64,000 nucleotides of DNA from Flintibacter muris (GCF_943192995.1 NZ_CALPCP010000004.1:1-64000); one strand, 5' to 3'. Shown: positions 36,859-44,919, counted from the first letter of the stretch. The notes: generated by a model not told the origin, from the sequence alone. Numbers and translations are program-made.

Positions 36859-38391
36859 ATTCAAATTGGCATCGCTATCTTTTGTAGCTTCGCCTTCTTC
36901 AGATAAATCAATCCCCCTACTTTCATTTGTAGGGCGACCACCTGAAACATCTTCACCAGTAGATGTATAAGAAGTTGCTAAAGGAATATATTCCTCGTGC
37001 AATTTCAAAACATGATTTTCCAAGAAAATGCTGCCAAGCTGTCTACTTGGTGACTTTCCTAATGCAACACCATAATCAATCTTAAAAGGCTCACCATTTT
37101 GTGCAGCTTTCAAAAATGCGTCTGCAACTTCATTCCGATTGAAAACAGTAGAATCATGAATTCTCAATGCAAATTTATATGCTGGTTTATTATATTTGCG
37201 CAACTTTATAAACCGTGTAAAATATCTTTCACACTGTCTGTAAAAGGCATAAATAAAAGCGGCATCATTCTCAAGAGACAGCTTAAACGCTGTTCCAGAC
37301 GATCCGCTGTTAAACATTTCACTTGATACACCAGCATTATCATAAATATTCTTAATTGCATCACTCAAATTATTTGCATTATTTGTGTTGTCCTTAAAAC
37401 TTACCGCAGTAGCTTTACCCGGAGCATGAATCAAACCAATATCATCAGGCATATTAGCTTTATTCATTTCCGCAAATACAGCCAATGTCTCATCTGTCAA
37501 AAGCGGCTTATCAACATAGTTTTCATCAATAGGAATTTCAATCACAATGGCCTTATAGTTATCTACTCTGGCCTTTTGCATCTTCAATTTCTTATAAACA
37601 TCCAAATCAAGAATATCCTTAACCAAGGCCAGTAGCAACGGCATTGGATACAAACACGATTCATTCAACTTAAAGCATACCTGTTTATCTGCTGGAGGAA
37701 TATACCACCCATCAAAATAATCATCACCGTTTCTATATTCAATGTATGCTTGTTGAACATATGTAGGATAAGTAGCAATCTCTAATGGATCAATACCACT
37801 CAAACGAATTCTAAAATTGAAAACGCCATCTTGAATTTGCCGAATTTTACAAATTGAAGGATTCAACTTATGAATAAAAAAATCATAGCTATCTTCAAAA
37901 ATCAAACCATAGAAAACATCCTCTACAATAAGCGTACTCATAATTTTGAACATTTCATGTTTGAATCCCATTTTTTCAAATTCAGAACAAACACTTGCGA
38001 AAGAATCTCGTAGCTTATTCATTTTTTCTTCCGAATCTAACTCGCTTGTTTTTGCATCATACACATCAATGTTATAATTGAATAAGCCCATTTTTGAAAA
38101 ATAGTTATTAAGTCTCATATAAAATTGAGATGTACCCATAAGCTGGCGACTAACATCAATAATCATATTTGAATGAGCCGCTGGATTATTCAAAGCATCT
38201 TGTATTCGTTCAATAGGATAACTACCAATCTTATATGATTTTAATACTTCCGTATTTGCACACAAATCATGAACCATAAGCCTTCTAAATGCACCTAAGT
38301 CAAGACGGCCTTTGCCACTGACAGCATCTTCAAATGATTTTGAATCTCTGTCATAATCCAGCTTAGAATAAATTACCTTTGTTTTTGACAC
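36853..38391 (-). CDS. Portal protein
   Basis: 512 residues; GTG start with GGATGG upstream. Lies between terminase and the protease. Portal pattern: long helical stem preceded by YPMPLLLALVKDILDLDVYKKLK, a KATAVSFKD loop, and GVSSEMFNSGSSGTAFKLS, in which portal proteins usually have a NSSG-type turn. C-terminus is hydrophilic. It forms the dodecameric DNA gate at the head vertex. Confidence 0.82.
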   Translation of the reverse strand: MSKTKVIYSKLDYDRDSKSFEDAVSGKGRLDLGAFRRLMVHDLCANTEVLKSYKIGSYPIERIQDALNNPAAHSNMIIDVSRQLMGTSQFYMRLNNYFSKMGLFNYNIDVYDAKTSELDSEEKMNKLRDSFASVCSEFEKMGFKHEMFKIMSTLIVEDVFYGLIFEDSYDFFIHKLNPSICKIRQIQDGVFNFRIRLSGIDPLEIATYPTYVQQAYIEYRNGDDYFDGWYIPPADKQVCFKLNESCLYPMPLLLALVKDILDLDVYKKLKMQKARVDNYKAIVIEIPIDENYVDKPLLTDETLAVFAEMNKANMPDDIGLIHAPGKATAVSFKDNTNNANNLSDAIKNIYDNAGVSSEMFNSGSSGTAFKLSLENDAAFIYAFYRQCERYFTRFIKLRKYNKPAYKFALRIHDSTVFNRNEVADAFLKAAQNGEPFKIDYGVALGKSPSRQLGSIFLENHVLKLHEEYIPLATSYTSTGEDVSGGRPTNESRGIDLSEEGEATKDSDANLNR

Positions 38392-38408
38392 TTAATCACC
38401 ATCCTTCC

Positions 38409-40055
38409 TTAATACATTCTCGGCTTACGATTCAATGCTTGTAGCCGCTTTGCAAAAGATTTCATGTCAACATCGCTTTTGTTATTATCAGTTTCTTCAA
38501 CCTTGATAATAAAATACAATAAGTAAGCCGTTGCTGAAAATCTATCCTTGTCAAACTTTCCAACGACTTTTTCAACAGATAGATTTTTACCATTTTGAAC
38601 AAGTTTCAAATTGCCTACTTCTTGGAAGAACAATTCTTCTTGAACATATGGCATAACCTTTGAATTCAAATCTTCATCTGTACGAATTGAATAATCATCG
38701 CCGCCATTTCTACTTTCAAGAAATTTTAGCATACACGAATCAATAACATTGATAAAATTTGAAAGAATTTGTGTCTGACAAGATTGTGCTTTAAGATCAT
38801 ATAAACACTGTTCTGCCTTTGGAGACTCTGGTTCTGCGGTAGTATTCATAGTATCCCATGCAGGATATGTTTCTCCAGTAAGCGGATCAAAATTTGACTT
38901 CATTAATTCATCAATTAATCCAGAACCAAGGCCATTACCATCAACAACAACTTTTCGTGCATGATACCGCTTTCTAACACGCTTTACCATTATTGCTTGC
39001 GTTGAAAAATTCAAAGTATTTGACATATGAATAAGATTGACTAACTGAATTTCAGTTATCTTTCCATCTGTCCCACGAATTACTTTTCCAACAGCAATAG
39101 ATGATTGGTTGTTACTCTTGTTCTGAGAACGAGCAACGTCAACACCTAAATAGTATTCATCTTCATCGCTTGTTGCATTTACTTCTGGTGCTGTAAGCGT
39201 TCGACAATTCATAAGACGATTGATATTAACAAGCGCACCTGTAGAACTACCAACCCAATTACCGCCGTAGTTCATATCAAAAGCAATAGGAGACATATCC
39301 TTTTTCTTTTTTAGAATTGTACTTTTGCTTGATCCACGCCCATACCAACAGCCCAGCATCCAGTTAGACCCTAAAACAATCTTTCCATTCAAATCTCTCA
39401 TGTCATGAAACATTGCCAAATTTCTATTGTACTCATCCGAACCTCTAAATCCGGGAGTTGTATAGAAATTGATCTGCTGATTTAGTTCCTCTGGATTTAC
39501 GATTGCCAGCTTACCACAAGTAGTACGACCAACTTCAACAACAGGTTCCAACGCATCTTCAAAGATAACATTATCCATCAAGTTAGATTCTTCAATACTA
39601 ATTCTTTTTCTACGTTGACCTTTACTTGTTTGTGCATTTGCTAATGCGTCAATTCTTGCACCATTTCTAAATACAATAAGAGCATCACCTTTAATAAAAC
39701 TGGTTTTTACAATTTCTTTTGCCAACATTGGATAATAACGAACAAGTTCATTATATTTATCTTTAAGCAATGCTGCGGCGTTCTCTTTTGTTTGCGCAGT
39801 TAATGATAGTTCAATGTTAGGATACCGAATACAAACAATAACCATGTTTGCAAATTCAAGAAATGTCTTTCCATATCCTCGATTGAAACAACCATGTTCG
39901 CTGAAAAATCTTGTTCCTGCTCTCATAAACACACGCTGATCAGTGTGCAGCTTAATCGCTCCTTCTTCTGGAGCCATTAAATCAAGGGCCAAATCTGGAT
40001 ACCAAATCCACCAACTTGCAAAATATTCAGCTTTCCTAATTTCTTCAGAAGTCAT
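38409..40055 (-). CDS. terL: Terminase large subunit
   Basis: 548 residues. N-terminal ATPase with Walker A-like NRGYGKT at 58-64 (Arg finger/lysine arrangement as in TerL), acidic pair in RISIEESN around 148, and C-terminal nuclease with YYLGVDVARSQNKSN near 305 plus KVVVDGNGLGSGLIDEL. Motor that translocates DNA into the head. GGTGAG before the ATG; the gene overlaps by a single base the end of the small-subunit candidate. Confidence 0.92.
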   Translation of the reverse strand: MTSEEIRKAEYFASWWIWYPDLALDLMAPEEGAIKLHTDQRVFMRAGTRFFSEHGCFNRGYGKTFLEFANMVIVCIRYPNIELSLTAQTKENAAALLKDKYNELVRYYPMLAKEIVKTSFIKGDALIVFRNGARIDALANAQTSKGQRRKRISIEESNLMDNVIFEDALEPVVEVGRTTCGKLAIVNPEELNQQINFYTTPGFRGSDEYNRNLAMFHDMRDLNGKIVLGSNWMLGCWYGRGSSKSTILKKKKDMSPIAFDMNYGGNWVGSSTGALVNINRLMNCRTLTAPEVNATSDEDEYYLGVDVARSQNKSNNQSSIAVGKVIRGTDGKITEIQLVNLIHMSNTLNFSTQAIMVKRVRKRYHARKVVVDGNGLGSGLIDELMKSNFDPLTGETYPAWDTMNTTAEPESPKAEQCLYDLKAQSCQTQILSNFINVIDSCMLKFLESRNGGDDYSIRTDEDLNSKVMPYVQEELFFQEVGNLKLVQNGKNLSVEKVVGKFDKDRFSATAYLLYFIIKVEETDNNKSDVDMKSFAKRLQALNRKPRMY

Positions 40056-41114
40056 TTACTCACCATCCCCATAATAATCAGGAGGCAATTTAATGAATTC
40101 CTCAATATTTTTGCGATTAGATAAAGTTGGATCATCCTCAAAAATCCCACCAAGATCGCCATATTGCTTTATATATTCCGCAACCTTTTCATCATAGAAT
40201 TTATATACGTCAGAATACTCAACTTCTGGCTTTCCTTCCAAGCGGCGACAATAATTCACATAGCACCAAATAATAAAATCTGGAGCATCATTTGCCCTGT
40301 ACTTAAATTCAGGCAGTATTCTTGTAACATCCTGAACTCGTTCAAACTTTTGAAAAAACTCAGAAAAGCAAGTGACACCACCTTGAACATCAATAGCATT
40401 CAACTGTTTAAGTGCTTCAGAAGCCAACTTAGACCATTTTTCTGCGTCTGCAATGCCGCCAGAACTGGTTGCTATTTCTTCCTTTGCAGCAAACCTAACA
40501 TATCGCAAAAGTAGATTCTTTTGACTGCTTGAAATATTCGGATAATCTTGTTTACTATCTTCATAAATTCGTTTCATTGTTTGATATTCTTTTGCAGTAT
40601 ATCCTTCACCAAACAAACGAATTACATCCTCAGTAACAACAAAATCTTCATCAGATAAATAATAAACTTTTTCGGCGTTCATTGACTTTCGCCGTGAACT
40701 TTCAATAGCGGATTCTGAACCACCACTAAAATTACTATCTTTCCAAGTTTTATTTCTATGTTGCTGTAAAGAAATGTTTTTCAAATACTTTCCAATAATG
40801 CCATCATTAGATACATCATCGGAACCAATATTTTTCTTTACTTCTTCTTCAGATTTATCCCACAATGCTTGAATAAAAGGTTTATCTAATTGACGCAATA
40901 GCGATTTGAAATTTTCAATATCAAACTCACCATCATCATTATAGCAAGCATTCCTAATACAATCTTTGCACATAGGGATTCTTCCATCTTTATGCAATGG
41001 ATTATAACTTACAAAAAAGTCACGTGTAATCGACTTTTCTTTCCCACAAGCAGAACATACCTTTTTAACAACTGGTTTTCTGGCAGTATTAGAACTGCCT
41101 GTTTTTCTCGCCAT
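40056..41114 (-). CDS. Putative terminase small subunit with zinc finger
   Basis: 352 residues; GAGGTGG 7 nt before the ATG. N-terminal CSACGKEKS (about 20-28) and CKDCIRNAC make a zinc finger; the rest is helical with QKNLLLRYVRFAAKEE. It directly precedes TerL, where the DNA-recognition subunit is usual. Larger than most small subunits, so other DNA-binding roles are possible. Confidence 0.65.
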   Translation of the reverse strand: MARKTGSSNTARKPVVKKVCSACGKEKSITRDFFVSYNPLHKDGRIPMCKDCIRNACYNDDGEFDIENFKSLLRQLDKPFIQALWDKSEEEVKKNIGSDDVSNDGIIGKYLKNISLQQHRNKTWKDSNFSGGSESAIESSRRKSMNAEKVYYLSDEDFVVTEDVIRLFGEGYTAKEYQTMKRIYEDSKQDYPNISSSQKNLLLRYVRFAAKEEIATSSGGIADAEKWSKLASEALKQLNAIDVQGGVTCFSEFFQKFERVQDVTRILPEFKYRANDAPDFIIWCYVNYCRRLEGKPEVEYSDVYKFYDEKVAEYIKQYGDLGGIFEDDPTLSNRKNIEEFIKLPPDYYGDGE

Positions 41115-41139
41115 ACTGCCACCTCACTTATAATTATTT

Positions 41140-41215
41140 TGGCTCCTGCGGCTGGACTCGAACCAGCGACTCCTTAATTAACAGTCAAGTGTTCTGCCAA
41201 CTGAACTACACAGGA
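41140..41215 (-). tRNA. tRNA-Asn(GTT)
   Basis: Full cloverleaf with TCCTGTG/CGCAGGA acceptor, anticodon loop CTGTTAA and encoded CCA. It lies downstream of the terminator at 41222-41252 and immediately before the terminase operon. Confidence 0.95.
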
Positions 41216-41219
41216 ATAT

Positions 41220-41252
41220 AAAAAGACCAAGGACTATTAATCCTTGGTCTTT
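41220..41252 (-). terminator. Rho-independent terminator in the tRNA array
   Basis: AAAGACCAAGGA and TCCTTGGTCTTT arms, 7-nt loop, followed on the minus strand by a short T-run (TCTTTTTATA). Separates the main tRNA array from tRNA-Asn and the terminase genes. Confidence 0.8.
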
Positions 41253-41254
41253 AC

Positions 41255-41308
41255 GTTAGATTCACCAGAATTGCACTGGAGCGGCTGCAACCGTGACCCT
41301 TATCTAAC
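41255..41308 (-). ncRNA. Unidentified folded element A (three-way junction)
   Basis: A 7-bp closing stem GTTAGAT/ATCTAAC holds two small hairpins, CGGT-TGCA-GCCG and CCAG-TGCAATT-CTGG. It lacks tRNA T-loop and anticodon features. Strand and function are not known; it lies in line with the tRNAs. Confidence 0.45.
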
Positions 41309-41354
41309 ACAGATCATATTACATTTTGGAGGAAATGTGTAAACAAGAATACTC

Positions 41355-41429
41355 TGGTCTGGATATTCAGACTCGAACTGAAACCTACATGATCCCAAAT
41401 CATGCGCTCTACCATTAAGCTACATCCAG
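41355..41429 (-). tRNA. tRNA-Pro(TGG)
   Basis: CTGGATG/TATCCAG acceptor, anticodon loop TTTGGGA, canonical TTCGAGT loop and encoded CCA. Confidence 0.93.
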
Positions 41430-41435
41430 ATAAAT

Positions 41436-41528
41436 CCACAATAGGCCGAGCGACACTTCGGCATCTCCTTTTCGCCAGTACGCACAATCTGGCATGGTGA
41501 TAGCTGCCCATTCTATCCTCTATTGTGG
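41436..41528 (-). ncRNA. Unidentified folded element C (cloverleaf-like)
   Basis: About 93 nt closed by a 9-bp stem CCACAATAG/CTATTGTGG. Inside (minus strand) are three hairpins, GATAG...CTATC, GCCAG...CTGGC and GCCGA...TCGGC, giving a four-way junction like a tRNA but without a T-loop sequence or a plausible anticodon. Could be a small phage RNA of an unrecognised class. Confidence 0.5.
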
Positions 41529-41646
41529 TATTGCTGTCTAAAACAATTACTTTTCAATGTGCCTTGTCAAGTCATATTGTAACTCCAGCAACAAAGTTTG
41601 TTATAGCAAAGAAAGGGAGAACATCACACCGCTTACCCAAGGCGGC

Positions 41647-41732
41647 TGGTACGGGAGAAGGGGATCGAACCCTCACGACCACAGGCCAGCGGATTTTAAG
41701 TCCGCATCGTCTACCAATTCCGACACTCCCGC
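41647..41732 (-). tRNA. tRNA-Leu(TAA)
   Basis: 86 nt with long variable arm. Anticodon loop CTTAAAA, acceptor GCGGGAG/CTCCCGT, encoded CCA. Confidence 0.94.
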
Positions 41733-41743
41733 ATATAAACTAT

Positions 41744-41974
41744 TTACTCATCCCAAGGAACAAGATCATACAAATCAACTGGCGAATTTGCTGTTCTAAT
41801 CTTTATAAATCCTTTATCAACAACTTTCCATAAAGTAAATTTCATCTTTTCTACATTCTGGCTGATCTGATATTTCTGACCAGATTTTGTCATACATAAC
41901 ACGCCAGCACCATTATCAGATGTAGGAATATTTTTTACAATCTTTTCAGTTATTTCTTCTGCTTTCTTTCTCAT
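41744..41974 (-). CDS. Hypothetical 76-residue protein among the tRNAs
   Basis: Starts MRKKAEEITEKIVKN and ends DLVPWDE; a basic helix followed by beta strands. AAGGTAGG stands upstream of the ATG. Fills the gap between tRNA-Leu and tRNA-Gln. Family not recognised. Confidence 0.6.
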   Translation of the reverse strand: MRKKAEEITEKIVKNIPTSDNGAGVLCMTKSGQKYQISQNVEKMKFTLWKVVDKGFIKIRTANSPVDLYDLVPWDE

Positions 41975-41995
41975 AAAGTACCTACCTTAAAAATA

Positions 41996-42069
41996 TGGCA
42001 GGGGTAGTAGGAATCGAACCTACGATCAAGGAGTCAAAGTCCTCAGCCTTACCGCTTGGCTATACCCCT
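41996..42069 (-). tRNA. tRNA-Gln(TTG)
   Basis: AGGGGTA/TACCCCT acceptor, anticodon loop CTTTGAC, TTCGATT loop, encoded CCA. Confidence 0.94.
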
Positions 42070-42076
42070 ATATAAA

Positions 42077-42143
42077 ATCCCGCTGCGTTGCAAGCCGCCT
42101 TCACGTCACAGTGAAATGTACTAAGACCATTGTAATACGGGAT
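42077..42143 (-). ncRNA. Unidentified folded element D (cloverleaf-like)
   Basis: Closing stem ATCCCGT/GCGGGAT; inside, TTCAC...GTGAA and GCG...CGC hairpins and a weak third. In the plus orientation it shows GTTGCAAGCCGC, close to GGTTGCAGCCGC of element A on the other strand, which suggests the two are related. Confidence 0.42.
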
Positions 42144-42144
42144 A

Positions 42145-42220
42145 TGGAGACATTGGTGGGATTTGAACCCACGATCATAGTTTTGCGGACTATTGCCTTA
42201 CCAATCTTGGCTACAATGTC
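42145..42220 (-). tRNA. tRNA-Cys(GCA) with C33
   Basis: GACATTG/CAATGTC acceptor, encoded CCA. The anticodon loop CCGCAAA has C at position 33, where U is nearly invariant; otherwise normal. Confidence 0.88.
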
Positions 42221-42398
42221 ATGTCCTGATTATTCAGGACTATTTAATTACTTGAGATTCCGCATAGTCGATTGAAGCCGCTTTCCCTTGGCTTCTTCAC
42301 CTCCCGGCATTTACAGTCCAAAGAATTTCTCCACCTCCACGCAAATGCGCCCTTTGTTCAACCCGGCGCACTCTGCTGACCACAGAGTTTTCTTTATT
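42221..42398 (-). other. Hairpin-rich gap between tRNA-Cys and tRNA-Leu
   Basis: No gene. Stems seen on the minus strand include TCCTGA-ataa-TCAGGA, GAAGCC...GGCTTC, ACTCTG...CAGAGT and GCGCC...GGCGC. The density is above chance and resembles the other folded elements of the array, but no single fold can be fixed by eye. Confidence 0.35.
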
Positions 42399-42485
42399 TG
42401 GTGCTGGTAGTGGGACTTGAACCCACACGGTATTGCTACCAACAGATTTTGAGTCTGCCACGTCTGCCAATTCCATCATACCAGC
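42399..42485 (-). tRNA. tRNA-Leu(CAA)
   Basis: 87 nt, perfect GCTGGTA/TACCAGC acceptor, anticodon loop CTCAAAA, long variable arm, encoded CCA. Confidence 0.94.
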
Positions 42486-42506
42486 GAATGTTACTTCTTC
42501 ATACTA

Positions 42507-43082
42507 TTAAACGCCAACTAATGCAAGAATTTCATTTTTTACACTTCTGCACTTAAAGCAATCATCTGAACTATTTCTCGTATTTGGACGTTTTTTCGCT
42601 TTATACGCTTCCCCAATTTTAAAAAGTCTATTTTTAACATACTGATAACTATACCCTATTTTCTTTGCAACATCTCTATATGAATCACCTTCTAAGCGAT
42701 ACAAAAGAATTTGCAAATCAACAAGGCACATTTTTTCAAGAAACCATTGTATATAAGGAATAGACTCCATGTGTTCATTTGAAAAATCACTTGGTAATAC
42801 AGATTCCAAATTTACATTTTCGCCATCAGCTATTGGTGCTTCAAAAGATATTGTTTGAACTTTGCGTTTGTCTGCTCTGATTGTTATTCCACATTCATTA
42901 AACATACACTTATACGCATATGTTGCAAACGAACTACCTTTTGATTCATCATAGCTTTGTGCTGCTTTACACAAACCGATTGCAGCATCACCATAAAAAT
43001 CTTCGCTTAACTTGTATTTATGTAAAAATCCATAAATCAAATTATGATTTTCTTCAACTATGCGAGTATGTTCAGCAAGCAT
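42507..43082 (-). CDS. RNA polymerase sigma factor (sigma-70 family)
   Basis: 191 residues from the ATG at 43082, which follows AAGGAGCG; the longer frame runs into tRNA-Lys. Region 2 is seen in LSEDFYGDAAIGLCKAAQSYDESKGSSF (about 25-52) and the promoter-melting helix after it. Region 4 helix-turn-helix is RDVAKKIGYSYQYVKNRLFKI (about 145-165). Regions 1 and 3 are missing, as in small alternative sigmas. Likely redirects RNA polymerase to phage late genes. Sits among tRNA genes, whose promoter lies at 44752-44780. Confidence 0.85.
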   Translation of the reverse strand: MLAEHTRIVEENHNLIYGFLHKYKLSEDFYGDAAIGLCKAAQSYDESKGSSFATYAYKCMFNECGITIRADKRKVQTISFEAPIADGENVNLESVLPSDFSNEHMESIPYIQWFLEKMCLVDLQILLYRLEGDSYRDVAKKIGYSYQYVKNRLFKIGEAYKAKKRPNTRNSSDDCFKCRSVKNEILALVGV

Positions 43083-43107
43083 TTTTATTACGCTCCTTAA
43101 AAATTTA

Positions 43108-43183
43108 TGGTGTCCCAAGCGGGACTCGAACCCACGACAGACAACTTAAAAGGCTGCTACTCTACCATCTGAGTTATTGGGAC
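43108..43183 (-). tRNA. tRNA-Lys(TTT)
   Basis: GTCCCAA/TTGGGAC acceptor, anticodon loop CTTTTAA, TTCGAGT loop, encoded CCA. Confidence 0.94.
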
Positions 43184-43186
43184 ATA

Positions 43187-43262
43187 TGGTGGAGCCAGTG
43201 AGGATCGAACTCACGACCTTCTGCTTGCAAAGCAGACGTTCTACCAACTGAACTATGACCCC
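43187..43262 (-). tRNA. tRNA-Ala(TGC)
   Basis: GGGGTCA/TGGCTCC acceptor with two G.U pairs, anticodon loop TTTGCAA, encoded CCA. Confidence 0.93.
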
Positions 43263-43264
43263 AT

Positions 43265-43340
43265 TGGAGCCACTGACAGGACTCGAACCTGCAACCTGCG
43301 CATTACAAGTGCGCTGCACTACCAGTTGTGCTACAGTGGC
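43265..43340 (-). tRNA. tRNA-Thr(TGT)
   Basis: GCCACTG/CAGTGGC acceptor, anticodon loop CTTGTAA, encoded CCA. Confidence 0.95.
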
Positions 43341-43345
43341 AAATA

Positions 43346-43422
43346 TGGCGACCTCGAAGGGACTTGAACCCTCGACCTCCAACGTGACAGGCTGGCGTTC
43401 TACTCTTCTGAACTACGAGGCC
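43346..43422 (-). tRNA. tRNA-Asp(GTC)
   Basis: GGCCTCG/CGAGGTC acceptor, anticodon loop CTGTCAC, encoded CCA. Confidence 0.95.
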
Positions 43423-43433
43423 ATTTTAATAAA

Positions 43434-43507
43434 GTGGTAAAAGGGACTTGAACCCTATCCCACTAACCCATTATGGGTTAGTATGCTATCCACCTACAAC
43501 ATACCAC
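43434..43507 (-). tRNA. Odd tRNA-like gene, anticodon uncertain (CAT region)
   Basis: 74 nt with GTGGTA/TACCAC acceptor and a normal T-loop TTCAAGT. The anticodon arm is an 8-bp stem ACTAACCC/GGGTTAGT with only 5 loop bases (ATAAT), so a 7-nt loop cannot form without breaking pairs. No CCA is encoded, unlike its neighbours. May be a decayed tRNA-Met/Ile(CAT) or a decoy. Confidence 0.55.
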
Positions 43508-43508
43508 A

Positions 43509-43587
43509 TGGTTGCGGAGATGGGATTTGAACCCATGATTTCCAACTTATGAGGATGGCGAGATAGACCAGACTTCTCTACTCCGCA
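43509..43587 (-). tRNA. tRNA-Met(CAT), initiator-like D-arm
   Basis: TGCGGAG/CTCCGCA acceptor, anticodon loop CTCATAA, encoded CCA. The D-arm sequence (AGTCTGGTCTATCTC) resembles initiator tRNAs, but the first pair is T-A rather than mismatched. Confidence 0.9.
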
Positions 43588-43594
43588 ATATATA

Positions 43595-43665
43595 AAGCAA
43601 GCGGTGGTTTATGGGCTATATGACGAGAACACCACAAAACTTTCATACCCCGTATACACTTGCTT
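43595..43665 (-). ncRNA. Unidentified folded element E
   Basis: 71 nt closed by AAGCAAG/CTTGCTT, with inner ATAC-ggg-GTAT and GTGGT...ACCAC stems. No tRNA features. Placed directly before tRNA-Met in the same style as elements A, C and D. Confidence 0.42.
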
Positions 43666-43670
43666 ATTTA

Positions 43671-44421
43671 CTAATCAGCTAATTTCAAAAGAATTTTTGC
43701 ATGAGTTGGATCGGATAATGTAAATCCAAAATCTTTCCAAACTTGATCCCTAAGAAATGGAAGTGTATAATGTTCAAAATATATAACTTCATACTTTGTA
43801 GGAATCTTACTCAGAAATTCTTCAATGCTATGTGGGAAATAATTTTCTCTAACTTCTCGATCCCAATTTTCCACATAACGATAAGTCAATAGGTAATGTA
43901 AAAAATTTTTGTTACTGGTCAACCCCCCCATTAAAAGCCTCAAACTCTGAAATCTTATCAGGATTTTCACGCTGAAGAACTTTTGCTAAAGAAATAGGAT
44001 TGGTTGGATGACAAGAATGTTTAGAATAAAACATATCTCGAATTGCAATGTATGCTGCCCCACTATCAAAAATATTCCGATAATCCCATTCAACATCGGG
44101 CGAATACGCATGAATTTCATGGAATACAGACGAAGCATTTAAAACAGCATTATGCAAATTAGATTTCGGATCAGTTGAAAGGAGATCGGCATTAGGAACA
44201 TTTTGTTTGGCAATATCAATCATTTCTTGACTAATATCATAACCATCTAATTTCATGCTCGGACAGATTTCGCCAACCATTTTTAGTAACGATCCATCTG
44301 CACAACCATAATCATAAATGGTACTTATACTGCCATCAATCTTATCTAAAAACCAAATCTTATCCAGCATACTTTTTCGCATTCCATCATTATAAACACT
44401 CATATTTGCAATCGGAGTCAT
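43671..44421 (-). pseudogene. SAM methyltransferase split by a frameshift at a G7 run
   Basis: Two overlapping frames (44421-43912 and 43970-43671) make one protein of about 248 residues if the frame is shifted at the G run 43923-43929. The first half has the SAM motif YDYGCADGSLLKMV (about 37-50) and DGYDISQEM; the second half ends DPTHAKILLKLAD. The shift needed is +1 (one G too many). Could be a homopolymer sequencing error, slippage, or true decay. The position among tRNAs hints at RNA methylation; substrate unknown. Confidence 0.7.
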
Positions 44422-44454
44422 TTCTACATCTACCTTTTTAACTTATTTGTAGTT

Positions 44455-44495
44455 ATCACCGTACAGTTTCTCTCTGTATTAACCGATACGGTGAT
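44455..44495 (-). ncRNA. Folded element F near the tRNA-Glu leader
   Basis: ATCACCGTA/TACGGTGAT 9-bp stem enclosing ACAG...CTGT. More hairpins (GGGCT...AGCCC at about 44540-44556, CGGTT...AACCG at about 44570-44589) follow up to tRNA-Glu. No gene lies between 44422 and 44612. Confidence 0.38.
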
Positions 44496-44612
44496 CACAT
44501 CGGAATGATATTACATCTTAGTGTCTATCCACAGTCATAGGGCTTAATGATAGCCCACACAGCACATCTCGGTTTAACTGACCCAACCGAACATTTGCTC
44601 TCAAAACGGCAC

Positions 44613-44687
44613 TGGTAGGGTGTACGGGACTCGAACCCGTGATGCCGCCGTGAAAGGGCGGAGTCTTAACCACTTGACCAACACCCC
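44613..44687 (-). tRNA. tRNA-Glu(TTC)
   Basis: GGGGTGT/ACACCCT acceptor, anticodon loop CTTTCAC, encoded CCA. First tRNA after the promoter at 44752-44780. Confidence 0.94.
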
Positions 44688-44689
44688 AT

Positions 44690-44708
44690 ATTAGAAATGT
44701 TGCTATTT
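44690..44708. promoter_or_regulatory. Operator-like 19-bp word, copy 1
   Basis: ATTAGAAATGTTGCTATTT, right before tRNA-Glu and downstream of copy 2. Match to the repeated near-palindrome described in the findings. Confidence 0.5.
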
Positions 44709-44751
44709 AACTTTGTTTGCGTCAGGTTTATTTCTTCACCTGACACTACTT

Positions 44752-44780
44752 ATTATAATTAGAAATATTGTTATTGTCAA
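44752..44780 (-). promoter_or_regulatory. Strong sigma-70 type promoter of the tRNA array with operator-like spacer
   Basis: Minus strand TTGACA (44780-44775), 17 bp, TATAAT (44757-44752): both boxes perfect. The spacer holds the repeated word (44757-44775). A hairpin GTCAGGT/ACCTGAC at 44720-44743 begins near the predicted start. Confidence 0.85.
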
Positions 44781-44810
44781 GAGATTTTTAAATTTTGTTT
44801 CAAAAAATTT

Positions 44811-44885
44811 TGGTGGGAGAAAAAGGACTCGAACCCTTTCCCTTTGGGCTTCAACCAAATGCTCTGCCTGTTAAGCTATTCTCCC
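44811..44885 (-). tRNA. tRNA-Phe(GAA)
   Basis: GGGAGAA/TTCTCCC acceptor, anticodon loop TTGAAGC, encoded CCA. It is upstream of the tRNA promoter, so it belongs to the HU transcript. Confidence 0.94.
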
Positions 44886-44890
44886 ATACC

Positions 44891-44914
44891 GGGCAGGAGG
44901 GACGATCCTCCTGC
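44891..44914 (-). terminator. Hairpin after the HU-like gene
   Basis: GCAGGAGG/CCTCCTGC 8-bp stem with a 6-nt loop, directly behind the HU stop. No T-run; it may be a processing or stability element for tRNA-Phe. Confidence 0.4.
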
Positions 44915-44919
44915 ACCAA

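Noticed and set aside
41314-43440. Short frames across the tRNA array on both strands
   Set aside because: They are translations of tRNA genes; only 41744-41974 and the sigma gene have ribosome sites and lie between tRNAs.
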